From Serendipita indica DSM 11827 (lineage: Eukaryota > Basidiomycota > Agaricomycetes > Sebacinales > Serendipitaceae): a stretch of 64,000 nucleotides of DNA. Where the stretch lies: assembly GCA_910890315.1 (NCBI GenBank), contig CAJVGD010000005.1:310001-374000 (forward strand), given 5' to 3'. This document shows, piece after piece, positions 45,098-56,447 of this stretch. Each line of letters opens with the position of its first letter. The stretch's first letter is position 1. Below the pieces are notes generated by a model. That model was not told the origin of the DNA. It saw only the letters and a list, made by a program, of their open reading frames with translations, and ran no database searches. The position numbers and the translations under genes are program-made.

Positions 45098-47457
45098 ATG
45101 CCTGGACCAGCCTCGACATCTTCCAACACGCGTCCGTCTTCGACAATGCCTGGCCAGCGACCGCCCGTCAACACGCAGACAAAATTGCTCGACACAGTCC
45201 AGGGTCGGCTGCTGTGCATTGCAGACATTCGTGGAAACATCTCCCATCTCAATACACTCGCAGCAGAGGCAAATGCAAAGGCAATCATTCACACTGGCGA
45301 TTTTGGCTTTATTGGTAAGGATTTTGAGCACCCAGACGCGACTTTGGCCGTTGCTGACGTTTATCGACGCGTCTAGAGCCCTCTAGTCTGGACAGGATTA
45401 GTGACAGGTCCGTTACTCCTCCCGCCGCTGCCCATCCACCCCCCATCTCGGACGGAGCCTGTCTCTGCTCTGCGTCATCAAGACACGTTTCATTACATAT
45501 ATTCTCTTACATCTCTTTCGGGCCCATTTTCTTGCAATACCTTATGCAGTGTCCATTTCTGACATTTCTTTCCAGAACTCTCAGACATCTTGTCATGTAC
45601 TCTCCATTGATCACTGTACCACATCGAAATCGGCTGCTCGCACCTGAAAACACCGTCGCCACAATCCGAGAAATGATCACCAACTCGGCGACACCACTCT
45701 TGTCAGAGTTCCCACAGCTTCTATCCGGTGACATCAAGCTTTCAGTCCCAGTATACACCGTCTACGGCGCTTGCGAGGACGTGGCGGTCATCGAGCGATT
45801 CCGCGCAGGCCAATACAACATTGACAACCTTCATATCATCGACGAAGCAACTACGCGTTGTATAGACGTTGGAGGGGTCAAGTTTCGGCTTCTCGGTCTG
45901 GGAGGTGCCTTTGTCCCGCACAAAATGTTTGATAACGGCGATGGTCAAGCCACCATCGCAGGTGGCCAAGGTACCATGTGGACTACTGCTTTGCAGATTG
46001 GGGAACTCGTCGATACTGCACAGCGGGTGTATGACGTGACGGAGACGAGGATCTTGGTGTCCCATGCCTCCCCTGGTAGAGAAGGTCTCATTGCACAGCT
46101 CGCTCTCGTCGTCAAAGCAGACTTGACCATTTCAGCTGGACTTCATTTCCGATACCCAACCTCGTATAACGAGTTCAGTGTCCAAAGCGATTTTGAGGGC
46201 TTTAGGTCCAAGCTTCTGGCCTCAAAGGATAACTTTGAAAAGATCTGGGACGCCGTCAAAGGGCAGGTTGAAGCCGTTTTGGAGTACGTGTTTGTGATCA
46301 AACGCCAAGGGACCACCTAACATGCTCTCCCAGCGAGAATCAAAAAATCTTGTTAGAGAAAGCTCTCTCCGTCGTAGAGAGAATCCCACCACCGGTTTCC
46401 ACCGTCAATTCTGCAGATGAAAACGCTTGGAAGAACTGTTGGAATTGGAATCTGACAGACGCCGCCTACGGTCAATTAGTTTTGGATATCAAAGAGGGCA
46501 GAGTCAACGCGGAGATGCGGAGTCAGGGCTTCAATTATGCCTATCGAAGACAGACAGTACCTAGTTCTGGCCCGGCTGTGGATAGCGCACTCAACGTCCC
46601 TTCGAACCAAGCACCCAACAGCACGGCACCTGCTTCTACTGCTCCTACAAAACCTGGCACGCCTGCATTCTCCAAATCGTCTACACCAGCTCCACCTACC
46701 AAACCTAATTCACCTACAGCTTCCCGGGCTGGAGGTGCGGAAGGAGACGTCGTGAATGGTACAGACAAAGATGCCTCGAAACGGGACAAGAAGAAGCAAA
46801 AGGAAAAAGAAAAAAAGGTGGACAAAGGAGGCCCAACAGAGGCGAATATCCAACAAGGTCCGAAGAAGGGCGTGAACCTGGAGACATCTGGAATCGATGG
46901 CTCTGTAAATGATGACGGTGCTACACTTTCTCCTGGCGCGGAAACTGGCGGCGCTCAGACGCCCATATCACGAAGGGGGGCGAGGAACCCATGGACGCTG
47001 TTCATCAAGCATTTACCCGTTCCAGTCTCAGAGGACGAGATTAAAGAGTTCTTTGGAGATGCAAAGAATGGTGTATGTGCTGCTGGTTACTGCCAAACGC
47101 TGAAGTGCTCTGACGAGTTGCAACAGATCATCCACGTCAAAATACCACACATCAATCAGGGAGGAGGCAAGACTCAACGCCACTTTGCGTATGTCGAGTT
47201 TGGAGACGAGGAGGCAATGAAAGCCGGCTTGGCCATGAAGGGCGAGGTGCGTGTTTTCGATGAACACATGAGATAGATGCTGATCTAGCTTGCAGAGAAT
47301 TCGAGATTCTACCCCACATGTATCCATCGCCGACATGGATAGGGAACCGGGAGGTGGTCGTGGACGAGGACGAGGTTTTGCAATGAGAGGTCTCATGCAA
47401 GCAGGACTGCAACGACAAAGCAGCGGTCGTGGTAGGGCACAAGCAGAAGAGAGCTGA
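45098..47457 (+). CDS. DUF2433 phosphoesterase-like protein with RRM and RGG tail
   Basis: Exons 45098-45314, 45377-45407, 45576-46287, 46359-47246 and 47296-47457 give 669 residues. Residues about 28-320 have metallophosphoesterase-like motifs (LLCIADIRGNISHLNTL, AIIHTGDFGFI, VYTVYGACEDVAVIERF, ILVSHASPGREGLIAQLA) and the fungal DUF2433 pattern. The first is GDxHG-like with DIRGN. A Lys/Glu-rich and Pro/Thr-rich linker leads to an RNA-recognition motif at about 528-616 (NPWTLFIKHLPVPVSEDEIKEFFGD .. RHFAYVEFGDEEAMKAGL). The tail is RGG-like (GGGRGRGRGFAMRG). The metal site looks partly degenerate, so enzymatic activity is open. The donor closing exon 3 (46288, GTGTTT) is chosen to keep frame into KALSVVERIPPP; a neighbouring GTACGT site does not fit phase. 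An RNA-linked phosphoesterase or RNA-binding role is inference. Confidence 0.8.
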
Positions 47458-47600
47458 AATGTCCAGGTTTACGCGGCGATCAATGATTAATGATACATTT
47501 CTGAAATACACTACGTGATTGGGCACGTAAAGGATTACAAACTTTTGGGATAATTGGCGACGTTGATCATTCCACGATAAAGATCGAAATAGAATAGCAG

Positions 47601-48400
47601 TTAGTCGTCGTCGATGGCCATATCGTCTTCTCCTAAACCGTCACCATCGTCTACCTTGTCTGGGGCGAAAAAGGATGTGGCCGTTTCCTTGATCCTCCAC
47701 GGAACTGGAGCCTTGGGGCGCTCTACTTGAGCCTCTACTGTGGTGTATATGAGTTGCATCGACAAAGCGGTTTCAACCATGCTTTTACCTTTGACTGCTT
47801 GTGGTGGCGGGACAGGAGGAGCATCGACGGGCCTATCGTGTATAAGATTGGTGATTGCGTGTTCAATGTGCGCAATCCAATCGTCTTCTCGCCAGATGGG
47901 CACACATAAGACCTGTCTCTCGACAAAAGGGTATGTGTCCAGCTCATGCATGAGCTCTGCATGAAGTAGTTCTGGTGGTTTGGAGAGGACGTGTTGGTCG
48001 TTCTCTAGACATTCGGTGACGACGCCATCCACTCGGCTGAGCAATACTTTACGCATGTCCTATCGACCCGGGTCAAGCTGATGGGTTTCTGCGTGGATAA
48101 GGATGAATCACACACCGAGTTTTGAAACCGTGTAAAGATTTGCTTGCGCAATCTATCGTATTCGCCAGATGATTTGAGGAGCTCGATCAGCTTTTCCGGA
48201 GTTGCATTTGGGGGTCGCACGGGCTCCTGCTGAACTTCCTGCTGTGGTACGACTGGATGGCTATGATGGTGGTTATGGTGCTGTCGGCCGTGTCTACGTT
48301 GACGAGCAGAGAACGAGTAACCAGAGCCTCTGTTTGGTGGTCCATGGTTGTTTGGTCTATAAGTAGATCCTCTTCCATCGTATGCGTATCCAAAATTCAT
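47601..48400 (-). CDS. BOD1/SHG1-domain protein (possible COMPASS subunit)
   Basis: Exons 48116-48400 and 47601-48059 give 247 residues from the ATG at 48400 (MNFGYAYDGRG). The open frame continues to 48511, but that extension lies opposite the first exon of the divergent gene at 48468, so the shorter start is preferred. A Gly/Arg/His/Gln-rich N-terminus leads to the BOD1/SHG1 pattern TPEKLIELLKSSGEYDRLRKQIFTRFQNSDMRKVLLSRVDGVVTECLE. The C-terminal half is acidic and disordered and ends AIDDD. SHG1 in yeast is a component of the Set1/COMPASS histone H3K4 methyltransferase; animal BOD1 proteins share the domain. Assignment to COMPASS is inference from the domain. Confidence 0.8.
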
Positions 48401-48467
48401 CACAACCGTCTCCGAGCTCGTGGTCAGTTGTCGAAGTTGGGTGCAAGCTTTGGACCCGACAACAACG

Positions 48468-49436
48468 ATGCGTCTCTTCGCTTGTCTCTCGCTCGCATCT
48501 CTGGTAGACATTTTCTGATCGTTTTATAATGTGATAATACCGCTCACAAATCTGTCCAGGCAGTTGCGCTCAAGCCAGTGCCGCTGCTCGCGTACTCAAC
48601 GCACGAGTGAGCAAGCTTCATACGACGGCCATTGCTCTTGCTGACGACAAAAGACTTTCCTCTTTGGGTTCCTTGAACACAAACAATCAACGGGAGGCTC
48701 TGAGTACACTGTTTGCGAGCACCGACGTGTGCGACTTTCAGGCGGTCATCGTCGCTACTCAGCAGGATGTAAGCAGCATTTTACAAGGCTATATCTATTA
48801 TGCTCATTACTATCAGCTGCATGCTTCTCACATACGCTCAACCCATTCTGCACTTTTGGACAGAATCAAGTCTTCCGCGAGCCACTGTCACCTACCGTAT
48901 CTGTCGCATGCAGAGTCGCCGTTGGAACATTCACAGGCGCTCGCTGCCCGATGCAACTCGAAACTTGTGCATATTACCGTTGACGAAGACAGTGAGCTTG
49001 CACTGGATCCGTCCGAGAAGCATGTCGTCCATCTGCGCTTTCCATCGACTCATGAGTACAATGCTGGTAATACACTCAACATACCGAGGTGCATGCACTG
49101 ATTGTTAATCCAGACATGGTTGCCCGCCAATTGGCCAAGCTCGAGGCGACATTCCCCTCGAGCTTGGTGCTCTTGACCGGTGTTTCTGGCCACGCAAAGA
49201 GACAGTTTGAAGACGATTCTTTTGGGTCGATACCGGCTCCGACACCGACACCCTCGAAGCCTTTGTCGCCCGCCGGGTACCGTGTGCTGACACCGACGCT
49301 CATATATAGTTTTGGTATTGTGTTTGGGTTTGTGATTCCTCTTGTCTATATTGCCATTACGGCGCTTGGGAGCATCAAGTCGCCCGTGGGTGGCTCGAGC
49401 TTCAAGGCACCGTCTTCGGAGAAGAAGAATCAGTAA
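48468..49436 (+). CDS. BIG1/VOA1-like ER protein (V-ATPase assembly, Ac45 family)
   Basis: Exons 48468-48503, 48560-48606, 48654-48768, 48817-49066 and 49114-49436 close to 256 residues. Exon 1 codes a short signal peptide (MRLFACLSLASL), continued by AVALKPVPLLAYSTHE, the start motif of BIG1-type proteins. A lumenal domain follows. A TM helix lies at about 211-232 (TLIYSFGIVFGFVIPLVYIAIT), then ALGSIKSPVGGSSFKAPSSEKKNQ. This C-terminal segment with its final EKKNQ-type ER-retrieval lysines is the family hallmark (Big1, Voa1, Ac45). These proteins assist V0 assembly or beta-glucan synthesis from the ER. The intron at 48769-48816 was placed so that QDLHASHIR matches the family and phase. Exon 1 lies 67 bp from the SHG1 start on the opposite strand. 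Confidence 0.85.
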
Positions 49437-49593
49437 ACTCGTCGTGTATTTGGTGCTAATCATACGATTATATCTATGAATCCCTATACCGCAAATACCT
49501 TTGAGCCGCTCGTGATTTCTGTTGCGGGTCGTACGTTTGATCGGGATTTAGAACTTGGAGCCAGCTCCAACCCGAGGTGGCCTTTCACAAGTC

Positions 49594-51379
49594 ATGAAGC
49601 CCTCGCCATCACTCCCAGCCCAACTCTCAAATTCTCCAGAGGTCCTGGAGGCCTCTTCGTCCAATGCTTTGCCTACAAACAGACCAGCGCTCAGTGCAAG
49701 CAGTGGCGCCGTTCACACCCAAACGTCTATGAGCTCGGCCCCGGTTCATGGCGTACGAATACGTCCATCAACGCCCGTATCACGTACTGAAGCTCCCAGC
49801 AACAGCTTGAAGCGACGGCAGAGCAGCTTTGTCGGGACGGTGCACGACCCAGACTCATTTGTGCCGCCTTACACGCTTCTTGCGAGGCTTGGACTCCTCT
49901 GGAACAAAGTATCAACCTTTTTCATCTCGTCCACCTTTCTCATTTTGGTCGTCCTCTGGGCGAGTGCCGACCGACTGGTTCACGCCTTTTCATATTGGAC
50001 AAAGGGAAACAAAACACCGCACATCTACGCTTGGGACGAGAATGCAGAGCATTGGAAGCAGGAAAAGGTTGTCAAGGATGCAGCGTATTATGCTCGTCAG
50101 TGTGGGTTTGACATCAAAGACGAGGAAGTCGAAACTCAAGACGGCTACTATCTACGGTACGTGCCCCGAGTCTCTTGTGGATGTAATTGACCTTACATGT
50201 CGGATGATCTCATAGTATGCATCGTGTGATCAACCCTCGCCATCGACCGGGCCAGGACGGCAAAGGCGGCTTTCCCATTCTTATCCTTCACGGACTCTTC
50301 CAATCCAGCGGCAGTTTTATCACGTCCGAAGAGAGATCACTCGCCTTCTGGCTTTCTGAGCGAGGCTATCAAGTCTTCCTTGGAAACAACCGTGCGGTGT
50401 TCGGAATGGGGCACCGATACCTATCCCGCAAGGACCCTCGATTCTGGGGTGCGCATGTAGTTTGTTTTATCCTCGAGAAGCGTACTAATAGGAAAATCTA
50501 GACTGGACAATTCGGGAGCTGGCCATGTATGACCTACCAGCCTTGGTCGACTGGGTCTGCCTTGCCACCGGGTACGAAAAAATCGCGTTTATAGGACACA
50601 GCCAGGGCAACGGCCTTGCTTTTCTCTCACTGTCCTTGGGACATCGACCGGAACTCGGCGACCGTTTGTCATGCTTTATCGCGCTGGCGCCGGCAGTGTT
50701 TGCGGGTCCTCTGACACATGGCTTTCCATTTAACGTACTTCGTAAGATCAAATGGAAGAGATGGCAACGGCTGTTTGGTAAACTGGATTATATCCCGCTC
50801 ATGCGCTATTCCTACGACTACGTGCCCCCTCTCATCTTCTCGACCATGGGCTACACTATGTTCTCGTTTTTGTTTGAATGGACGGATACCAACTGGTCGG
50901 CCAATCCACTTGTCTGGATGGAAGCGAAATACTGACCACAATCGACAGGCTACCTCGCAGGAAAAACAAAATGTTCAGGTTTACACCCACCCCCGTAAGC
51001 TCTGCCTCGATCTTTTGGTGGTGTGGAGAGGGTGGATTTGCCGATCGCAAGTGCACAATGGATGTCGACCTGCCAAGATGGTGGGACGAACACTTTCCTC
51101 CGTTAGCTATTTACTACGGCGGTCGTGACTTCCTGGTGCGAGCAGAACCTCTTCTAGAGCGCCTTGAGACCAAGGAGAAGCACATCAAGGTTATCCGTGC
51201 AGAGAGGCTTGATCTCTCAGAGCACTGTGACTTTTACTGGGCGGCAGAGGCTGTCGAATGGTGCTTTTCTTCTATTGTTGGTACGTTTGATCACAGCTAT
51301 TGTGTCGTCCACTGATCCGCTCCCAGAGGACATTGAGAAAACGCGACCTGATGCACCTCTGATCGACATCTCGGCATGA
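49594..51379 (+). CDS. membrane-anchored sterol-ester / triacylglycerol lipase
   Basis: Exons 49594-50156, 50216-50448, 50502-50895, 50949-51280 and 51327-51379 close to 524 residues. A disordered N-terminus is followed by a TM helix (about 106-128), a lipase-associated region (ARQCGFDIKDEEVETQDGYYLRMHRV, family-typical) and an alpha/beta hydrolase core: ILILHGLFQSSGSF (oxyanion loop), GHSQGN with nucleophile Ser299, RDFLV with Asp457, SEHCDF with His489. This is the acid lipase/Tgl1-Yeh1-Yeh2 group, which hydrolyses steryl esters or triacylglycerol at lipid droplets or the plasma membrane. The start was taken at the first in-frame ATG; an earlier ATG at 49476 lies in another frame. The intron 50896-50948 removes an in-frame stop and brings the conserved RFTPTP block into frame. 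Confidence 0.87.
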
Positions 51380-51504
51380 TTTGAGTACAACCTAGGAGGT
51401 ATAATAGATGATATTTTGTACCACCATTATAGAAGTGGAAAGGTGCCCCCGTCTCGTTCAATAGAATTGCCTCCTTACCCCGACGCATCCCGTCTGTTCT
51501 AGAC

Positions 51505-52788
51505 ATGTCGCTATCTGCATCTGTGGACTGGGCAGTAATCCTGAGTCTCATCTTTGGAGGTTGTTGCAGGTCTGTATTTAATGTGTTTGCCTATCCGCTT
51601 GCATTAGCTCAATTCACACGTAGCAATGCATGGGCTCTGGAGAAATCCGCGGCACAGAATCGTAATGCGGGTACTCTGATAACTCTGGCACAGTTTGTCA
51701 TTGTTACACTGGTCGGCTTGCCCAAACATTTGTGTTTCAAAACTCGAGTACGTCTCTTATCGAACTTTGCCACGAAGCTCGCCCACTAACGTTATCTTGG
51801 ACGCCATAGGACACGACGACATCCTACTCTTCGTTTTCAGTTAGACACCTTCTCAGCAGTCCATCTAGTGTCCTCAAGATTCGCCTAAAGCCTCGGGCAA
51901 TCCCCATTTCGCGATGGATGGTCCAGGTGATCCTGTTCCTCCTCACGTCACTACTAAACAACGCAGCATTCAAATATAGGGTCCCTATGACCGTTCATAT
52001 CATCTTCCGTAGTGCCGGCCTGGTCACGAATTTGCTTCTAGGCTGGGCGTGGGCCGGCAAACGGTACGGGTTCTTTATGCTAGACGTTGGTATTTATCTC
52101 ATGCTCTCGTAGGTACACCCGTCTTCAGGTACTCTCGGTATTACTTGTAACCCTCGGGGTCGCCCTCACGACTATCTCGACTCGTCCTCGAACCTCACCC
52201 ACTACGTCGAGCATCCAAGACGAGCATATTCAGAGAGACTATGCTATTGGAGTTTCAATCCTCACCGGTGCTCTGATTCTGTCAAGCGCCATGGGTTTGT
52301 CTCAGGACAAGACATACAGCCAATATGGCAGAGGTCACTGGGAAGAAGGAATGTTCTACCTTCACTTTTTGTCTCTGCCCATGTTCGCACCGCTGCTTCC
52401 CGATATTCAGGAGCAGGTCCAAATTCTCAACGCCAGTCCTCCACTTGACGTACTAGGGTATATGCCTAGGGAATTCAAACGTTTCAGTGCACCAAGTATC
52501 CCGATTTTCTGGGTCCCGGTAATCATCAACGTCGTCACACAACTTGTCTGTGTGTCTGGGGTCCATCGCTTGACTGCGAAAGTTTCTTCTCTTACCGTGA
52601 CACTTGTGACAGCAGTCAGAAAGGCTGTTTCACTTGTTCTCTCGGTCGTGGTCTTTGGAGGCGGACGAGGGGATGGCTGGCTATGGATGGGATCCTCACT
52701 GGTCTTTATTGGCACACTATTGTACACGGCTGACGGGACCAGACGTGTGCCAGAATCATCGAAATCCAAAGGGCTCAAACAGGAGTAG
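51505..52788 (+). CDS. YEA4: UDP-GlcNAc transporter, YEA4/SLC35B4 type
   Basis: Exons 51505-51569, 51624-51747, 51810-52063 and 52113-52788 close to 372 residues with about ten hydrophobic helices. Family marks are LSLIFGGCCSNAWALEK in TM1 (created by splicing out 51570-51623), GTLITLAQFVIV, PISRWMVQVILFLLTSLLNNAAFKYRVPMTVHIIFRSAGLVTNLLLGW, RYTRLQVLSVLLVTLGVALTT and LTAKVSSLTVTLVTAVRKAVSLVLSVVVFG. The LNN.AF.Y..PMT.H.IFRS block is characteristic of the nucleotide-sugar carriers of ER/Golgi that move UDP-GlcNAc or UDP-xylose, which in fungi feed chitin and glycan synthesis. The precise substrate cannot be read from sequence. Confidence 0.9.
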
Positions 52789-52845
52789 CTATCCTGGTGT
52801 AGCATCGATACCAGGTGGCTAACCGCACTTGGAATCTTCCTTGTC

Positions 52846-53728
52846 ATGGACAACGAGTATTATTCCTTAGACGCAATCTTGGCTGAGAATCAGGCATGCT
52901 TTTCGTACTATTATAATTCAGATGAACTGAATTTCATTGAGAAAATCGAATGCACGTTCAATATTGAAGTTCCAGGCTTGGGCTATCTAGATAATGCAGC
53001 AGATGAGCATGTCAAAGCACTTCACCGAGACGACCAGGTTCCAAAACTGACTAATATCTAGCTCAAACCATTGACGAGGCTTCAGTTACCCTATTGGCTG
53101 GCCCCAACGATGCTCTACACGTGAGTGATCCCTTTGTCAAGGAGTACACACCTCAGGTGTAATACAGAGGTTGGGCTGGTTTCAATATGCCGCGTCCTTA
53201 CAATGGACTGGTGCAAAACGCGGTTGTGGCGGAGCCGCGAAGCGTAAAGATAGGAGCGCTGGTTGGGGAAAACGGGCGGTGGTACGCGTTTGGGAAGATG
53301 GTTGTAGATCTGTGAGATCTTCTCTGCCAGGCAGACTGTTAATCTGACGATATCGCTTGACAGGTTGAGTGACCCACAGGCAAAGGAACTGGCAGACATC
53401 TTAAGACAGGTCCGTCCGCCACAATTTCTGACGAGACTAACCCCAAATTGCTTCATAGACGTTCAAAGGCCGTCTCCCGGACCTCATGGACCAAGCCCAA
53501 CATTTCACAGGCACGGCGTCTGCGGCCGCACGGACGAGCGGTGACGATGCAGGGGCAGAGTTTCGATCGGGACTAGATGCGACGGAACGAGAACGTGAGA
53601 ATGTCGATCCATATGGTCATCTTGAGGGAACTGACGGTTGCCATCTTCGCTGCTCAGTGTTTGTCATGGCACAGGAGAGCGCACGCCAAGTCAAAGCGTG
53701 GTATGAATCCTCGGACAAGTCTCGATGA
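52846..53728 (+). CDS. PSF3: GINS complex subunit PSF3
   Basis: Exons 52846-52893, 52942-53010, 53062-53120, 53168-53311, 53364-53409, 53459-53594 and 53658-53728 close to 190 residues. Marks are MDNEYYSLDAILAENQKIECTFNIEVPGLGYLD, LQLPYWLA, GWAGFNMPRPYNGLVQNAVVAEPRSVKIGALVGENGRWYAFGKMVVDLLS, and LRQTFKGRLPDLMDQAQHF, ending LDATERELFVMAQESARQVKAWYESSDKSR. These align by eye with human GINS3, including the final ER.LF..GQ...-type helix. PSF3 is part of the CMG replicative helicase. Intron 1 (52894-52941) starts with GC and contains no stop in frame, so its retention would add 16 residues. Six introns in under 900 bp is dense even for this window. Confidence 0.9.
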
Positions 53729-54648
53729 TCGTAAACACTCCGAATACGCTTCAAACCCTGTCTCAAAGGCGTGGGCACAACGCACAGGGGAGCAATTGTT
53801 CAGCTAGCACAATATCTGTGTTTTGTATAGAATGAGTATAACCCAAGTTATCCATTACTTGCATCCTCCACGTCAAGACGCGTCTTGGAATTGTCAAAGT
53901 GGCGGATGAGTTTGTCCCGTGTTTGGCACCGACCCAACCTTGGACTGATACAAATGGCCAAATCCAAAAAGTCAGGAAATTGTCTAGACTCCATGGAATG
54001 ATACTTACAGTTACTTATTAGTCATACAAATCACAACCAGGTAATATGGATCGGCCAATCTGTCGTGCTTGTTGCCTGAACGTACCTCGACAGAACAAGA
54101 AAGCCCACCGTAATGGGATCAAGAAGCCAAAGTCTCATGGAAGACATCTCTCCCTCAAGGGTGTACGTCTAATAATGCATTACTGTCCGCGTCGAAGTTT
54201 GCTCACATACATCTCCAATCCGACAGGTCGATCCCAAGGTACTTTACAGTTTTACATGTCCATGCGACGGCTATTAATCACACATTTTACTAGTTCCGAC
54301 GAAACCATCGCTTCGCGGTCGCTGGCACGGTCAGTAATCCCTTTTGCCTGTTTGTATTCTGCATCTCATCCGTACAATAGCAAAAAGCACTAGCAGCTCT
54401 CCGTGCTGCTGCATAAACTCGGTTCGTTGTGGGACAGTCTGCCAATGCAGTGTGCAAAATGGCATCCCTCGTAGTCCTCCCATGTCATCTACGCTTGCAA
54501 TCCCAGCATTATACGACGCTAACTCCCTTTCTCTGATGTCGCCAGAGATGGAATGATGATCCAGCTTATGCCATATAATAGGTCGAACGAAGTATCCGTG
54601 TCCAAAATAAGAAAAAAAAATTAGTGCATGAAGACTGCAGACCGCAGG
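53729..54648. other. gene-free interval between PSF3 and the Mg-transporter gene
   Basis: About 920 bp between two convergent gene ends. A 115-codon open frame at 54046-54393 has an irregular Cys/Arg-rich composition, no splice partners and no recognisable motif, so I do not call it. A poly-A tract at 54612-54620 lies just past the transporter's stop. Nothing else is seen. Confidence 0.55.
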
Positions 54649-56447
54649 TTATCTCCCTGTATCTCCTTCGAAATGTATTGTTCGCCTTCTACCCCCATCC
54701 GCTGACCCCGAACGCTCGCCAATATCCCCTGCATAGGAGCGGCCGCGACGAGCACGCATAGAGCCATAATTGTTGCGTTCTGGATCGCGTGGCCTCGAAA
54801 CTCCCTCTCCTGGCGGTGAGGCGGCCAAGAGCAGATATTGGCCGGGCGAGATGCCCAGGTTGGACATGCTAGCTTTTGTCCGGACCACAAACTTGTTCCC
54901 GCCTCCAATATTGACGGCGGCACCAGGTTCTGGGATACTATCGTGGGCGGTGGGCGTGACGGGGCTGGTGATAACGGCAATAGGATCGTCGAGGGACACT
55001 AGTGGTGTACCCGTGGAATCGACAGGAGGTGCATAGGTAAGAATAAAGATGGCAGCAAACACGGTCAGGATGCCATAGATAAAGCTGATCATTTTATGAA
55101 GGGTGATGTTCTCGAAGTCTCGATATAAAATTGCCGAACCGATGATTGCAGTGAGGTTGAACCTGGAATATTTTCAGTACCCTGTACATCACAGAGATGG
55201 GATCGTCTTACATTACGAATTGAGTGGGTATAACGTGCTTGCTGTCAAACTTCATTAGGGCTCTATTGAGGTAGCGAATTTGACCGACGCCAGTCCCTAC
55301 AAGGACCTAGAGCCACTCAGTAGGTATCTAATTGGACCTATAGCACACTTACGAATATCAGGGGATAGGTGATCCAGAGTTTGAAGACTTGAATGAGTTT
55401 GAGGCTGAGCAAAGTACTTAAACCCTTGGTAGCAAGTACTGTATAGCCTCCGAATAAGGCACACTGAAGAAGCATCAACCCAGGCGATGAACGAGCCATA
55501 TGAATCACTTACGATACCAACGTCGACAAATATCCATTCTCTACCCGCGTTGCCTTGCGAGAGAACCATTAGGAACAGGATTGCAAGGAAATTAAAGATG
55601 GTATAGCCGATGAACAAGGGCTGTAAGAGGGCGTGGATGAGGCCGTCCTTATCTAGCCGGACGTCTGTAGGCTTGGAGCTCAAAACGACGGTGATTGAGC
55701 CCACTACGGCGAGAATGATTCCAAGGAAGTCTCGCTAAGTAGAATGAATGAGCGGGGTGGTCCATGTAGGCCTGGTACCAACGTGCCTTGCGGAATTGCT
55801 CGTGCAGCAGAAGCGGCGCAAAGAAGCAGTTGGCGACGAGAGCTACAGTGCCCAAAGGAGCGACGAGACTTGCTGGCGCATATGCATAGCTGTATAAGAG
55901 CTGCAGGTCAGCAGCTATGGGCGGCAACGGTGGACAGACGCATGGGGGGAAACGCTGACCTGAGGAAGTTGCCAATCTCGCCAATATTCATGAGAAGGAA
56001 TCCAAACCACCAAAGTTTGGAGCGAAGATAGTCAGACTCTGCCATTTTTGCCGTCTCGTCGAGCTCATCGTCATCCCGGTCGTGTTCGATGTCTCCATTG
56101 GGTGATATTGGGGGACTTTCGAGCGCTGGAGTAGGCTGCTTCTGGATGAAGCGTATCCGAGGGAAATTGAAGACGCGTTTCGACTTTGTCGCTCCATAAC
56201 CTTGCTCGGGACCGGGGGAGGACGCAGTGCGGGGAAGAAGAGGTCTCGATTCGATAAAATCGTCGCGATTATCTGGTGCCGAGGCGTGTCTGCTGAGCGC
56301 AGGCGTTGAGCGAGGACTGGAGCTTGCTCGGTGCAAGTGCTTGTGAGCGACTTTTTGGATATTGAGCGCCAGAGAAATCAAGATATTGCCACTGATAGCT
56401 ATCACAATCCCAATGGACGTGTACGACGCTTGCTCGCTCGAGACCAT
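54649..56447 (-). CDS. NIPA-type magnesium transporter (DUF803)
   Basis: Exons 55960-56447, 55787-55889, 55513-55734, 55353-55463, 55212-55306 and 54649-55162 close to 510 residues from the ATG at 56447. About nine TM helices: YTSIGIVIAISGNILISLALNIQK (TM1), KLWWFGFLLMNIGEIGNFLSYAYAPASLVAPLGTVALVANCFFAPLLLHEQFRKRDFLGIILAVVGSITVVLSS (TM2-4), and more to FNLTAIIGSAILYRDFE and the final GILTVFAAIFILTYAP. The GE.GNF..Y..AP.SLVAPLG..ALV.N....P block is the NIPA hallmark. A long cytoplasmic insert after TM1 and a disordered C-tail are fungal additions. NIPA proteins move Mg2+ across plasma or endosomal membranes. The intron 55735-55786 appears to start with GC (GCACGT); no GT donor fits the phase. 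Confidence 0.88.

Noticed and set aside
48401-48511. N-terminal extension of the SHG1-domain protein
   Set aside because: It lies opposite the signal-peptide exon of the BIG1-like gene and has no conserved pattern. The ATG at 48400 is sufficient.
54046-54393. 115-codon open frame between PSF3 and the Mg transporter
   Set aside because: No motif, no splice partners and irregular composition; most likely chance.
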